Source: Nannobrachium achirus (lineage: Eukaryota > Chordata > Actinopteri > Myctophiformes > Myctophidae). Taken from it: a DNA stretch of 64,000 nt. A model generated the notes under the pieces. It made no database searches, was not told the DNA's origin, and saw only the letters and a list, made by a program, of their open reading frames with translations. Position 1 is the first letter of the stretch; each line of letters opens with the position of its first letter. Position numbers and translations under genes: made by a program. Shown in pieces: positions 31,901 to 47,500 of the stretch. The stretch spans positions 2,652,745 to 2,716,744 of the forward strand of contig OY997660.1 of the NCBI GenBank assembly GCA_963921795.1, read 5' to 3'.

Positions 31901-34900
31901 GAACGGGACTTCCTGGTCACGTGATCTACCGTTGCATTATGGGAAATGGAGTCTTTCTCTTCACCCGCACCCACTCTGCCAGTTGAGTGGGACTGAGTTA
32001 CCAAGGCCCAAGGGGGAGGGGCCTTCATTATTTCATACTTTAGCTATTCAAAAATAGCAGATCTACAAGCTCACAGCGCGGCACCGAGTGCCGCGCTGCA
32101 AGCTTGTAGATCTGCTATTTTTGAAAAAGTGTGAAAATTTGTGCAAATCTTTGAATACATGTATTTTTTAAGCAACTCAGATTTTGCTTCTGGGGGGTCC
32201 CTGGAACTACATATTTTGAGATGGGGGTCCCTGGCCAAATACATATCATTTTGGGGGTCCTTCACATGAAAAAGTTTGAGCACCACTGACATAGAAACAT
32301 AGGTTAAAAAAAGGAGTAGCAGATCTACAAGCTCGCAGCGCTGCACTCAAGCCGCACTGTGAGCTTTGTATATCTGCTATTTTTCAATAGTTAAAGAAGA
32401 AAATAACGTGTAGCGTTCCCAGTCTAAATGGGTTAAACCCCCTCCCCCTATGAAGAACATTCATGGGGGGCCCGCAGTGAATCCTTGTACAAAATGGTCA
32501 CTTCAACAAGATATTCTAATTATATTCTCCACACTTGTATTCTCCCCATCTTGACAGAATGGTATATTCCCAGGTTCCGCAGGTCAGCTGCACAGGTGCA
32601 ATGCATTATTGTTAATTGTGGCACGTTTACTAACATGCCAAGTTTAGCTGCACTTGAACAACCGTTCCAGGCTGCCATATCCAGCCCAAGAAACCATAGA
32701 AACAGGGGGATAAAATAGAATGTACTTAAAATAAATGTATCATGCCTGTTGCTAAGGTATGGCAACATGACTGGTGTCTTGTGCAAGACACCAGTCATGT
32801 TGCCATACCTTAGCTTGTTCTGAACTGACGACACTGTAATTGCTGTTAAACCCAACTGGGTTTTCTAAAATCTCACCTGCACAACCCGAGTTAATATTAT
32901 TCAGTTCAAATGTATTGTTTCTTTTAAATACTGTTAAAAACTGTATACACAAGAGAACGGGACTTCCTGGTCACGTGATCTACCGTTGCATTATGGGAAA
33001 TGGAGTCTTTCTCTTCACCCGCACCCACTCTGCCAGTTGAGTGGGACTGAGTTACCAAGGCCCAAGGGGGAAGGGCCTTCATTATTTCATACTTTAGCTA
33101 TTCAAAAATAGCAGATCTACAAGCTCACAGCGCGGCACCGAGTGCCGCGCTGCAAGCTTGTAGATCTGCTATTTTTGAAAAAGTGTGAAAATTTGTGCAA
33201 ATCTTTGAATACATGTATTTTTTAAGCAACTCAGATTTTGCTTCTGGGGGGTCCCTGGAACTACATATTTTGAGATGGGGGTCCCTGGCCAAATACATAT
33301 CATTTTGGGGGTCCTTCACATGAAAAAGTTTGAGCACCACTGACATAGAAACATAGGTTAAAAAAAGGAGTAGCAGATCTACAAGCTCGCAGCGCTGCAC
33401 TCAAGCCGCACTGTGAGCTTTGTATATCTGCTATTTTTCAATAGTTAAAGCAGAAAATAACGTGTAGCGTTCCCAGTCTAAATGGGTTAAACCCCCTCCC
33501 CCTATGAAGAACATTCATGGGGGGCCCGCAGTGAATCCTTGTACAAAATGGTCACTTCAACAAGATATTCTAATTATATTCTCCACACTTGTATTCTCCC
33601 CATCTTGACAGAATGGTATATTCCCAGGTTCCGCAGGTCAGCTGCACAGGTGCAATGCATTATTGTTAATTGTGGCACGTTTACTAACATGCCAAGTTTA
33701 GCTGCACTTGAACAACCGTTCCAGGCTGCCATATCCAGCCCAAGAAACCATAGAAACAGGGGGATAAAATAGAATGTACTTAAAATAAATGTATCATGCC
33801 TGTTGCTAAGGTATGGCAACATGACTGGTGTCTTGTGCAAGACACCAGTCATGTTGCCATACCTTAGCTTGTTCTGAACTGACGACACTGTAATTGCTGT
33901 TAAACCCAACTGGGTTTTCTAAAATCTCACCTGCACAACCCGAGTTAATATTATTCAGTTCAAATGTATTGTTTCTTTTAAATACTGTTAAAAACTGTAT
34001 ACACAAGAGAACGGGACTTCCTGGTCACGTGATCTACCGTTGCATTATGGGAAATGGAGTCTTTCTCTTCACCCGCACCCACTCTGCCATTTGAGTGGGA
34101 CTGAGTTACCAAGGCCCAAGGGGGAAGGGCCTTCATTATTTCATACTTTAGCTATTCAAAAATAGCAGATCTACAAGCTCACAGCGCGGCACCGAGTGCC
34201 GCGCTGCAAGCTTGTAGATCTGCTATTTTTGAAAAAGTGTGAAAATTTGTGCAAATCTTTGAATACATGTATTTTTTAAGCAACTCAGATTTTGCTTCTG
34301 GGGGGTCCCTGGAACTACATATTTTGAGATGGGGGTCCCTGGCCAAATACATATCATTTTGGGGGTCCTTCACATGAAAAGGTTTGAGCACCACTGACAT
34401 AGAAACATAGGTTAAAAAAAGGAGTAGCAGATCTACAAGCTCGCAGCGCTGCACTCAAGCCGCACTGTGAGCTTTGTATATTTGCTATTTTTCAATAGTT
34501 AAAGCAGAAAATAACGTGTAGCGTTCCCAGGGTAAATGGGTTAAACCCCCTCCCCCTATGAAGAACATTCGTGGGGGGCCCGCAGTGAATCCTTGTACAA
34601 AATGGTCACTTCAACAAGATATTCTAATTATATTCTCCACACTTGTATTCTCCCCATCTTGACAGAATGGTATATTCCCAGGTTCCGCAGGTCAGCTGCA
34701 CAGGTGCAATGCATTATTGTTAATTGTGGCACGTTTACTAACATGCCAAGTTTAGCTGCTCTTGAACAACCGTTCCAGGCTGCCATATCCAGCCCAAGAA
34801 ACCATAGAAACAGGGGGATAAAATAGAATTTACTTAAAATAAATGTATCATGCCTGTTGCTAAGGTATGGCAACATGACTGGTGTCTTGTGCAAGACACC

Positions 34901-37900
34901 AGTCATGTTGCCATACCTTAGCTTGTTCTGAACTGACGACACTGTAATTGCTGTTAAACCCAACTGGGTTTTCTAAAATCTCACCTGCACAACCCGAGTT
35001 AATATTATTCAGTTCAAATGTATTGTTTCTTTTAAATACTGTTAAAAACTGTATACACAAGAGAACGGGACTTCCTGGTCACGTGATCTACCGTTGCATT
35101 ATGGGAAATGGAGTCTTTCTCTTCACCCGCACCCACTCTGCCAGTTGAGTGGGACTGAGTTACCAAGGCCCAAGGGGGAGGGGCCTTCATTATTTCATAC
35201 TTTAGCTATTCAAAAATAGCAGATCTACAAGCTCACAGCGCGGCACCGAGTGCCGCGCTGCAAGCTTGTAGATCTGCTATTTTTGAAAAAGTGTGAAAAT
35301 TTGTGCAAATCTTTGAATACATGTATTTTTTAAGCAACTCAGATTTTGCTTCTGGGGGGTCCCTGGAACTACATATTTTGAGATGGGGGTCCCTGGCCAA
35401 ATACATATCATTTTGGGGGTCCTTCACATGAAAAAGTTTGAGCACCACTGACATAGAAACATAGGTTAAAAAAAGGAGTAGCAGATCTACAAGCTCGCAG
35501 CGCTGCACTCAAGCCGCACTGTGAGCTTTGTATATCTGCTATTTTTCAATAGTTAAAGCAGAAAATAACGTGTAGCGTTCCCAGTCTAAATGGGTTAAAC
35601 CCCCTCCCCCTATGAAGAACATTCATGGGGGGCCCGCAGTGAATCCTTGTACAAAATGGTCACTTCAACAAGATATTCTAATTATATTCTCCACACTTGT
35701 ATTCTCCCCATCTTGACAGAATGGTATATTCCCAGGTTCCGCAGGTCAGCTGCACAGGTGCAATGCATTATTGTTAATTGTGGCACGTTTACTAACATGC
35801 CAAGTTTAGCTGCACTTGAACAACCGTTCCAGGCTGCCATATCCAGCCCAAGAAACCATAGAAACAGGGGGATAAAATAGAATGTACTTAAAATAAATGT
35901 ATCATGCCTGTTGCTAAGGTATGGCAACATGACTGGTGTCTTGTGCAAGACACCAGTCATGTTGCCATACCTTAGCTTGTTCTGAACTGACGACACTGTA
36001 ATTGCTGTTAAACCCAACTGGGTTTTCTAAAATCTCACCTGCACAACCCGAGTTAATATTATTCAGTTCAAATGTATTGTTTCTTTTAAATACTGTTAAA
36101 AACTGTATACACAAGGGAACGGGACTTCCTGGTCACGTGATCTACCGTTGCATTATGGGAAATGGAGTCTTTCTCTTCACCCGCACCCACTCTGCCAGTT
36201 GAGTGGGACTGAGTTACCAAGGCCCAAGGGGGAAGGGCCTTCATTATTTCATACTTTAGCTATTCAAAAATAGCAGATCTACAAGCTCACAGCGCGGCAC
36301 CGAGTGCCGCGCTGCAAGCTTGTAGATCTGCTATTTTTGAAAAAGTGTGAAAATTTGTGCAAATCTTTGAATACATGTATTTTTTAAGCAACTCAGATTT
36401 TGCTTCTGGGGGGGTCCCTGGAACTACATATTTTGAGATGGGGGTCCCTGGCCAAATACATATCATTTTGGGGGTCCTTCACATGAAAAGTTTGAGCACC
36501 ACTGACATAGAAACATAGGTTAAAAAAAGGAGTAGCAGATCTACAAGCTCGCAGCGCTGCACTCAAGCCGCACTGTGAGCTTTGTATATCTGCTATTTTT
36601 CAATAGTTAAAGCAGAAAATAACGTGTAGCGTTCCCAGTCTAAATGGGTTAAACCCCCTCCCCCTATGAAGAACATTCATGGGGGGCCCGCAGTGAATCC
36701 TTGTACAAAATGGTCACTTCAACAAGATATTCTAATTATATTCTCCACACTTGTATTCTCCCCATCTTGACAGAATGGTATATTACCAGGTTCCGCAGGT
36801 CAGCTGCACAGGTGCAATGCATTATTGTTAATTGTGGCACGTTTACTAACATGCCAAGTTTAGCTGCACTTGAACAACCGTTCCAGGCTGCCATATCCAG
36901 CCCAAGAAACCATAGAAACAGGGGGATAAAATAGAATGTACTTAAAATAAATGTATCATGCCTGTTGCTAAGGTATGGCAACATGACTGGTGTCTTGTGC
37001 AAGACACCAGTCATGTTGCCATACCTTAGCTTGTTCTGAACTGACGACACTGTAATTGCTGTTAAACCCAACTGGGTTTTCTAAAATCTCACCTGCACAA
37101 CCCGAGTTAATATTATTCAGTTCAAATGTATTGTTTCTTTTAAATACTGTTAAAAACTGTATACACAAGAGAACGGGACTTCCTGGTCACGTGATCTACC
37201 GTTGCATTATGGGAAATGGAGTCTTTCTCTTCACCCGCACCCACTCTGCCAGTTGAGTGGGACTGAGTTACCAAGGCCCAAGGGGGAGGGGCCTTCATTA
37301 TTTCATACTTTAGCTATTCAAAAATAGCAGATCTACAAGCTCACAGCGCGGCACCGAGTGCCGCGCTGCAAGCTTGTAGATCTGCTATTTTTGAAAAAGT
37401 GTGAAAATTTGTGCAAATCTTTGAATACATGTATTTTTTAAGCAACTCAGATTTTGCTTCTGGGGGGTCCCTGGAACTACATATTTTGAGATGGGGGTCC
37501 CTGGCCAAATACATATCATTTTGGGGGTCCTTCACATGAAAAAGTTTGAGCACCACTGACATAGAAACATAGGTTAAAAAAAGGAGTAGCAGATCTACAA
37601 GCTCGCAGCGCTGCACTCAAGCCGCACTGTGAGCTTTGTATATCTGCTATTTTTCAATAGTTAAAGCAGAAAATAACGTGTAGCGTTCCCAGTCTAAATG
37701 GGTTAAACCCCCTCCCCCTATGAAGAACATTCATGGGGGGCCCGCAGTGAATCCTTGTACAAAATGGTCACTTCAACAAGATATTCTAATTATATTCTCC
37801 ACACTTGTATTCTCCCCATCTTGACAGAATGGTATATTCCCAGGTTCCGCAGGTCAGCTGCACAGGTGCAATGCATTATTGTTAATTGTGGCACGTTTAC

Positions 37901-40469
37901 TAACATGCCAAGTTTAGCTGCACTTGAACAACCATTCCAGGCTGCCATATCCAGCCCAAGAAACCATAGAAACAGGGGGATAAAATAGAATTTACTTAAA
38001 ATAAATGTATCATGCCTGTTGCTAAGGTATGGCAACATGACTGGTGTCTTGTGCAAGACACCAGTCATGTTGCCATACCTTAGCTTGTTCTGAACTGACG
38101 ACACTGTAATTGCTGTTAAACCCAACTGGGTTTTCTAAAATCTCACCTGCACAACCCGAGTTAATATTATTCAGTTCAAATGTATTGTTTCTTTTAAATA
38201 CTGTTAAAAACTGTATACACAAGAGAACGGGACTTCCTGGTCACGTGATCTACCGTTGCATTATGGGAAATGGAGTCTTTCTCTTCACCCGCACCCACTC
38301 TGCCATTTGAGTGGGACTGAGTTACCAAGGCCCAAGGGGGAAGGGCCTTCATTATTTCATACTTTAGCTATTCAAAAATAGCAGATCTACAAGCTCACAG
38401 CGCGGCACCGAGTGCCGCGCTGCAAGCTTGTAGATCTGCTATTTTTGAAAAAGTGTGAAAATTTGTGCAAATCTTTGAATACATGTATTTTTTAAGCAAC
38501 TCAGATTTTGCTTCTGGGGGGTCCCTGGAACTACATATTTTGAGATGGGGGTCCCTGGCCAAATACATATCATTTTGGGGGTCCTTCACATGAAAAAGTT
38601 TGAGCACCACTGACATAGAAACATAGGTTAAGAAAAGGAGTAGCAGATCTACAAGCTCGCAGCGCTGCACTCAAGCCGCACTGTGAGCTTTGTATATTTG
38701 CTATTTTTCAATAGTTAAAGCAGAAAATAACGTGTAGCGTTCCCAGGGTAAATGGGTTAAACCCCCTCCCCCTATGAAGAACATTCATGGGGGGCCCGCA
38801 GTGAATCCTTGTACAAAATGGTCACTTCAACAAGATATTCTAATTATATTCTCCACACTTGTATTCTCCCCATCTTGACAGAATGGTATATTCCCAGGTT
38901 CCGCAGGTCAGCTGCACAGGTGCAATGCATTATTGTTAATTGTGGCACGTTTACTAACATGCCAAGTTTAGCTGCACTTGAACAACCGTTCCAGGCTGCC
39001 ATATCCAGCCCAAGAAACCATAGAAACAGGGGGATAAAATAGAATTTACTTAAAATAAATGTATCATGCCTGTTGCTAAGGTATGGCAACATGACTGGTG
39101 TCTTGTGCAAGACACCAGTCATGTTGCCATACCTTAGCTTGTTCTGAACTGACGACACTGTAATTGCTGTTAAACCCAACTGGGTTTTCTAAAATCTCAC
39201 CTGCACAACCCGAGTTAATATTATTCAGTTCAAATGTATTGTTTCTTTTAAATACTGTTAAAAACTGTATACACAAGAGAACGGGACTTCCTGGTCACGT
39301 GATCTACTGTTGCATTATGGGAAATGGAGTCTTTCTCTTCACCCGCACCCACTCTGCCAGTTGAGTGGGACTGAGTTACCAAGGCCCAAGGGGGAGGGGC
39401 CTTCATTATTTCATACTTTAGCTATTCAAAAATAGCAGATCTACAAGCTCACAGCGCGGCACCGAGTGCCGCGCTGCAAGCTTGTAGATCTGCTATTTTT
39501 GAAAAAGTGTGAAAATTTGTGCAAATCTTTGAATACATGTATTTTTTAAGCAACTCAGATTTTGCTTCTGGGGGGTCCCTGGAACTACATATTTTGAGAT
39601 GGGGGTCCCTGGCCAAATACATATCATTTTGGGGGTCCTTCACATGAAAAAGTTTGAGCACCACTGACATAGAAACATAGGTTAAAAAAAGGAGTAGCAG
39701 ATCTACAAGCTCGCAGCGCTGCACTCAAGCCGCACTGTGAGCTTTGTATATCTGCTATTTTTCAATAGTTAAAGCAGAAAATAACGTGTAGCGTTCCCAG
39801 TCTAAATGGGTTAAACCCCCTCCCCCTATGAAGAACATTCATGGGGGGCCCGCAGTGAATCCTTGTACAAAATGGTCACTTCAACAAGATATTCTAATTA
39901 TATTCTCCACACTTGTATTCTCCCCATCTTGACAGAATGGTATATTCCCAGGTTCCGCAGGTCAGCTGCACAGGTGCAGTGCATTATTGTTAATTGTGGC
40001 ACGTTTACTAACATGCCAAGTTTAGCTGCACTTGAACAACCGTTCCAGGCTGCCATATCCAGCCCAAGAAACCATAGAAACAGGGGGATAAAATAGAATG
40101 TACTTAAAATAAATGTATCATGCCTGTTGCTAAGGTATGGCAACATGACTGGTGTCTTGTGCAAGACACCAGTCATGTTGCCATACCTTAGCTTGTTCTG
40201 AACTGACGACACTGTAATTGCTGTTAAACCCAACTGGGTTTTCTAAAATCTCACCTGCACAACCCGAGTTAATATTATTCAGTTCAAATGTATTGTTTCT
40301 TTTAAATACTGTTAAAAACTGTATACACAAGAGAACGGGACTTCCTGGTCACGTGATCTACCGTTGCATTATGGGAAATGGAGTCTTTCTCTTCACCCGC
40401 ACCCACTCTGCCAGTTGAGTGGGACTGAGTTACCAAGGCCCAAGGGGGAGGGGCCTTCATTATTTCATA

Positions 40470-43400
40470 CTTTAGCTATTTTTGAAAAAGTGTGAAAATT
40501 TGTGCAAATCTTTGAATACATGTATTTTTTAAGCAACTCAGATTTTGCTTCTGGGGGGGTCCCTGGAACTACATATTTTGAGATGGGGGTCCCTGGCCAA
40601 ATACATATCATTTTGGGGGTCCTTCACATGAAAAAGATTGAGCACCACTGACATAGAAACATAGGTTAAAAAAAGGAGTAGCAGATCTACAAGCTCGCAG
40701 CGCTGCACTCAAGCCGCACTGTGAGCTTTGTATATCTGCTATTTTTCAATAGTTAAAGCAGAAAATAACGCGTAGCGTTCCCAGTCTAAATGGGTTAAAC
40801 CCCCTCCCCCTATGAAGAACATTCATGGGGGGCCCGCAGTGAATCCTTGTACAAAATGGTCACTTCAACAAGATATTCTAATTATATTCTCCACACTTGT
40901 ATTCTCCCCATCTTGACAGAATGGTATATTCCCAGGTTCCGCAGGTCAGCTGCACAGGTGCAATGCATTATTGTTAATTGTGGCACGTTTACTAACATGC
41001 CAAGTTTAGCTGCACTTGAACAACCGTTCCAGGCTGCCATATCCAGCCCAAGAAACCATAGAAACAGGGGGATAAAATAGAATGTACTTAAAATAAATGT
41101 ATCATGCCTGTTGCTAAGGTATGGCAACATGACTGGTGTCTTGTGCAAGACACCAGTCATGTTGCCATACCTTAGCTTGTTCTGAACTGACGACACTGTA
41201 ATTGCTGTTAAACCCAACTGGGTTTTCTAAAATCTCACCTGCACAACCCGAGTTAATATTATTCAGTTCAAATGTATTGTTTCTTTTAAATACTGTTAAA
41301 AACTGTATACACAAGAGAACGGGACTTCCTGGTCACATGATCTACCGTTGCATTATGGGAAATGGAGTCTTTCTCTTCACCCGCACCCACTCTGCCAGTT
41401 GAGTGGGACTGAGTTACCAAGGCCCAAGGGGGAGGGGCCTTCATTATTTCATACTTTAGCTATTTTTGAAAAAGTGTGAAAATTTGTGCAAATCTTTGAA
41501 TACATGTATTTTTTAAGCAACTCAGATTTTGCTTCTGGGGGGTCCCTGGAACTACATATTTTGAGATGGGGGTCCCTGGCCAAATACATATCATTTTGGG
41601 GGTCCTTCACATGAAAAAGTTTGAGCACCACTGACATAGAAACATAGGTTAAAAAAAGGAGTAGCAGATCTACAAGCTCGCAGCGCTGCACTCAAGCCGC
41701 ACTGTGAGCTTTGTATATCTGCTATTTTTCAATAGTTAAAGCAGAAAATAACGTGTAGCGTTCCCAGTCTAAATGGGTTAAACCCCCTCCCCCTATGAAG
41801 AACATTCATGGGGGGCCCGCAGTGAATCCTTGTACAAAATGGTCACTTCAACAAGATATTCTAATTATATTCTCCACACTTGTATTCTCCCCATCTTGAC
41901 AGAATGGTATATTCCCAGGTTCCGCAGGTCAGCTGCACAGGTGCAGTGCATTATTGTTAATTGTGGCACGTTTACTAACATGCCAAGTTTAGCTGCACTT
42001 GAACAACCGTTCCAGGCTGCCATATCCAGCCCAAGAAACCATAGAAACAGGGGGATAAAATAGAATGTACTTAAAATAAATGTATCATGCCTGTTGCTAA
42101 GGTATGGCAACATGACTGGTGTCTTGTGCAAGACACCAGTCATGTTGCCATACCTTAGCTTGTTCTGAACTGACGACACTGTAATTGCTGTTAAACCCAA
42201 CTGGGTTTTCTAAAATCTCACCTGCACAACCCGAGTTAATATTATTCAGTTCAAATGTATTGTTTCTTTTAAATACTGTTAAAAACTGTATACACAAGAG
42301 AACGGGACTTCCTGGTCACGTGATCTACCGTTGCATTATGGGAAATGGAGTCTTTCTCTTCACCCGCACCCACTCTGCCAGTTGAGTGGGACTGAGTTAC
42401 CAAGGCCCAAGGGGGAGGGGCCTTCATTATTTCATACTTTAGCTATTCAAAAATAGCAGATCTACAAGCTCACAGCGCCTGCTATTTTTGAAAAAGTGTG
42501 AAAATTTGTGCAAATCTTTGAATACATCTATTTTTTAAGCAACTCAGATTTTGCTTCTGGGGGGTCCCTGGAACTACATATTTTGAGATGGGGGTCCCTG
42601 GCCAAATACATATCATTTTGGGGGTCCTTCACATGAAAAAGTTTGAGCACCACTGACATAGAAACATAGGTTAAAAAAAGGAGTAGCAGATCTACAAGCT
42701 CGCAGCGCTGCACTCAAGCCGCACTGTGAGCTTTGTATATCTGCTATTTTTCAATAGTTAAAGCAAAAAATAACGTGTAGCGTTCCCAGTCTAAATGGGT
42801 TAAACCCCCTCCCCCTATGAAGAACATTCATGGGGGGCCCGCAGTGAATCCTTGTACAAAATGGTCACTTCAACAAGATATTCTAATTATATTCTCCACA
42901 CTTGTATTCTCCCCATCTTGACAGAATGGTATATTCCCAGGTTCCGCAGGTCAGCTGCACAGGTGCAGTGCATTATTGTTAATTGTGGCACGTTTACTAA
43001 CATGCCAAGTTTAGCTGCACTTGAACAACCGTTCCAGGCTGCCATATCCAGCCCAAGAAACCATAGAAACAGGGGGATAAAATAGAATGTACTTAAAATA
43101 AATGTATCATGCCTGTTGCTAAGGTATGGCAACATGACTGGTGTCTTGTGCAAGACACCAGTCATGTTGCCATACCTTAGCTTGTTCTGAACTGACGACA
43201 CTGTAATTGCTGTTAAACCCAACTGGGTTTTCTAAAATCTCACCTGCACAACCCGAGTTAATATTATTCAGTTCAAATGTATTGTTTCTTTTAAATACTG
43301 TTAAAAACTGTATACACAAGAGAACGGGACTTCCTGGTCACGTGATCTACCGTTGCATTATGGGAAATGGAGTCTTTCTCTTCAACCGCACACACTCTGC

Positions 43401-44500
43401 CAGTTGAGTGGGACTGAGTTACCAAGGCCCAAGGGGGAGGGGCCTTCATTATTTCATACTTTAGCTATTCAAAAATAGCAGATCTACAAGCTCACAGCGC
43501 CTGCTATTTTTGAAAAAGTGTGAAAATTTGTGCAAATCTTTGAATACATGTATTTTTTAAGCAACTCAGATTTTGCTTCTGGGGGGTCCCTGGAACTACA
43601 TATTTTGAGATGGGGGTCCCTGGCCAAATACATATCATTTTGGGGGTCCTTCACATGAAAAAGTTTGAGCACCACTGACATAGAAACATAGGTTAAAAAA
43701 AGGAGTAGCAGATCTACAAGCTCGCAGCGCTGCACTCAAGCCGCACTGTGAGCTTTGTATATCTGCTATTTTTCAATAGTTAAAGCAGAAAATAACGTGT
43801 AGCGTTCCCAGTCTAAATGGGTTAAACCCCCTCCCCCTATGAAGAACATTCATGGGGGGCCCGCAGTGAATCCTTGTACAAAATGGTCACTTCAACAAGA
43901 TATTCTAATTATATTCTCCACACTTGTATTCTCCCCATCTTGACAGAATGGTATATTCCCAGGTTCCGCAGGTCAGCTGCACAGGTGCAATGCATTATTG
44001 TTAATTGTGGCACGTTTACTAACATGCCAAGTTTAGCTGCACTTGAACAACCGTTCCAGGCTGCCATATCCAGCCCAAGAAACCATAGAAACAGGGGGAT
44101 AAAATAGAATGTACTTAAAATAAATGTATCATGCCTGTTGCTAAGGTATGGCAACATGACTGGTGTCTTGTGCAAGACACCAGTCATGTTGCCATACCTT
44201 AGCTTGTTCTGAACTGACGACACTGTAATTGCTGTTAAACCCAACTGGGTTTTCTAAAATCTCACCTGCACAACCCGAGTTAATATTATTCAGTTCAAAT
44301 GTATTGTTTCTTTTAAATACTGTTAAAAACTGTATACACAAGGGAACGGGACGTCCTGGTCACGTGATCTACCGTTGCATTATGGGAAATGGAGTCTTTC
44401 TCTTCACCCGCACCCACTCTGCCAGTTGAGTGGGACTGAGTTACCAAGGCCCAAGGGGGAGGGGCCTTCATTATTTCATACTTTAGCTATTTTTGAAAAA
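40470..44500. repeat. Cluster of shortened monomers lacking part or all of hairpin A
   Basis: At about 40480, 41462 and 44489 the sequence runs TTTAGCTATTTTTGAAAAAG, a 71-bp deletion that removes hairpin A. At about 42477 and 43500 it runs ACAGCGCCTGCTATTTTTG, a 32-bp deletion that removes the loop and most of the right arm. Monomer lengths drop to 983-984 and 1,022 bp accordingly. The 32-bp form recurs at about 46559, 54959, 55981 and 57004. Confidence 0.92.
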
Positions 44501-47500
44501 GTGTGAAAATTTGTGCAAATCTTTGAATACATGTATTTTTTAAGCAACTCAGATTTTGCTTCTGGGGGGTCCCTGGAACTACATATTTTGAGATGGGGGT
44601 CCCTGGCCAAATACATATCATTTTGGGGGTCCTTCACATGAAAAAGTTTGAGCACCACTGACATAGAAACATAGGTTAAAAAAAGGAGTAGCAGATCTAC
44701 AAGCTCGCAGCGCTGCACTCAAGCCGCACTGTGAGCTTTGTATATCTGCTATTTTTCAATAGTTAAAGCAGAAAATAACGTGTAGCGTTCCCAGTCTAAA
44801 TGGGTTAAACCCCCTCCCCCTATGAAGAACATTCATGGGGGGCCCGCAGTGAATCCTTGTACAAAATGGTCACTTCAACAAGATATTCTAATTATATTCT
44901 CCACACTTGTATTCTCCCCATCTTGACAGAATGGTATATTCCCAGGTTCCGCAGGTCAGCTGCACAGGTGCAATGCATTATTGTTAATTGTGGCACGTTT
45001 ACTAACATGCCAAGTTTAGCTGCACTTGAACAACCGTTCCAGGCTGCCATATCCAGCCCAAGAAACCATAGAAACAGGGGGATAAAATAGAATTTACTTA
45101 AAATAAATGTATCATGCCTGTTGCTAAGGTATGGCAACATGACTGGTGTCTTGTGCAAGACACCAGTCATGTTGCCATACCTTAGCTTGTTCTGAACTGA
45201 CGACACTGTAATTGCTGTTAAACCCAACTGGGTTTTCTAAAATCTCACCTGCACAACCCGAGTTAATATTATTCAGTTCAAATGTATTGTTTCTTTTAAA
45301 TACTGTTAAAAACTGTATACACAAGAGAACGGGACTTCCTGGTCACGTGATCTACCGTTGCATTATGGGAAATGGAGTCTTTCTCTTCACCCGCACCCAC
45401 TCTGCCAGTTGAGTGGGACTGAGTTACCAAGGCCCAAGGGGGAGGGGCCTTCATTATTTCATACTTTAGCTATTCAAAAATAGCAGATCTACAAGCTCAC
45501 AGCGCGGCACCGAGTGCCGCGCTGCAAGCTTGTAGATCTGCTATTTTTGAAAAAGTGTGAAAATTTGTGCAAATCTTTGAATACATGTATTTTTTAAGCA
45601 ACTCAGATTTTGCTTCTGGGGGGTCCCTGGAACTACATATTTTGAGATGGGGGTCCCTGGCCAAATACATATCATTTTGGGGGTCCTTCACATGAAAAAG
45701 TTTGAGCACCACTGACATAGAAACATAGGTTAAAAAAAGGAGTAGCAGATCTACAAGCTCGCAGCGCTGCACTCAAGCCGCACTGTGAGCTTTGTATATC
45801 TGCTATTTTTCAATAGTTAAAGCAGAAAATAACGTGTAGCGTTCCCAGTCTAAATGGGTTAAACCCCCTCCCCCTATGAAGAACATTCATGGGGGGCCCG
45901 CAGTGAATCCTTGTACAAAATGGTCACTTCAACAAGATATTCTAATTATATTCTCCACACTTGTATTCTCCCCATCTTGACAGAATGGTATATTCCCAGG
46001 TTCCGCAGGTCAGCTGCACAGGTGCAGTGCATTATTGTTAATTGTGGCACGTTTACTAACATGCCAAGTTTAGCTGCACTTGAACAACCGTTCCAGGCTG
46101 CCATATCCAGCCCAAGAAACCATAGAAACAGGGGGATAAAATAGAATGTACTTAAAATAAATGTATCATGCCTGTTGCTAAGGTATGGCAACATGACTGG
46201 TGTCTTGTGCAAGACACCAGTCATGTTGCCATACCTTAGCTTGTTCTGAACTGACGACACTGTAATTGCTGTTAAACCCAACTGGGTTTTCTAAAATCTC
46301 ACCTGCACAACCCGAGTTAATATTATTCAGTTCAAATGTATTGTTTCTTTTAAATACTGTTAAAAACTGTATACACAAGAGAACGGGACTTCCTGGTCAC
46401 GTGATCTACCGTTGCATTATGGGAAATGGAGTCTTTCTCTTCACCCGCACCCACTCTGCCAGTTGAGTGGGACTGAGTTACCAAGGCCCAAGGGGGAGGG
46501 GCCTTCATTAATTCATACTTTAGCTATTCAAAAATAGCAGATCTACAAGCTCACAGCGCCTGCTATTTTTGAAAAAGTGTGAAAATTTGTGCAAATCTTT
46601 GAATACATCTATTTTTTAAGCAACTCAGATTTTGCTTCTGGGGGGTCCCTGGAACTACATATTTTGAGATGGGGGTCCCTGGCCAAATACATATCATTTT
46701 GGGGGTCCTTCACATGAAAAAGTTTGAGCACCACTGACATAGAAACATAGGTTAAAAAAAGGAGTAGCAGATCTACAAGCTCGCAGCGCTGCACTCAAGC
46801 CGCACTGTGAGCTTTGTATATCTGCTATTTTTCAATAGTTAAAGCAGAAAATAACGTGTAGCGTTCCCAGTCTAAATGGGTTAAACCCCTTCCCCCTATG
46901 AAGAACATTCATGGGGGGCCCGCAGTGAATCCTTGTACAAAATGGTCACTTCAACAAGATATTCTAATTATATTCTCCACACTTGTATTCTCCCCATCTT
47001 GACAGAATGGTATATTCCCAGGTTCCGCAGGTCAGCTGCACAGGTGCAATGCATTATTGTTAATTGTGGCACGTTTACTAACATGCCAAGTTTAGCTGCA
47101 CTTGAACAACCGTTCCAGGCTGCCATATCCAGCCCAAGAAACCATAGAAACAGGGGGATAAAATAGAATGTACTTAAAATAAATGTATCATGCCTGTTGC
47201 TAAGGTATGGCAACATGACTGGTGTCTTGTGCAAGACACCAGTCATGTTGCCATACCTTAGCTTGTTCTGAACTGACGACACTGTAATTGCTGTTAAACC
47301 CAACTGGGTTTTCTAAAATCTCACCTGCACAACCCGAGTTAATATTATTCAGTTCAAATGTATTGTTTCTTTTAAATACTGTTAAAAACTGTATACACAA
47401 GGGAACGGGACTTCCTGGTCACGTGATCTACCGTTGCATTATGGGAAATGGAGTCTTTCTCTTCACCCGCACCCACTCTGCCAGTTGAGTGGGACTGAGT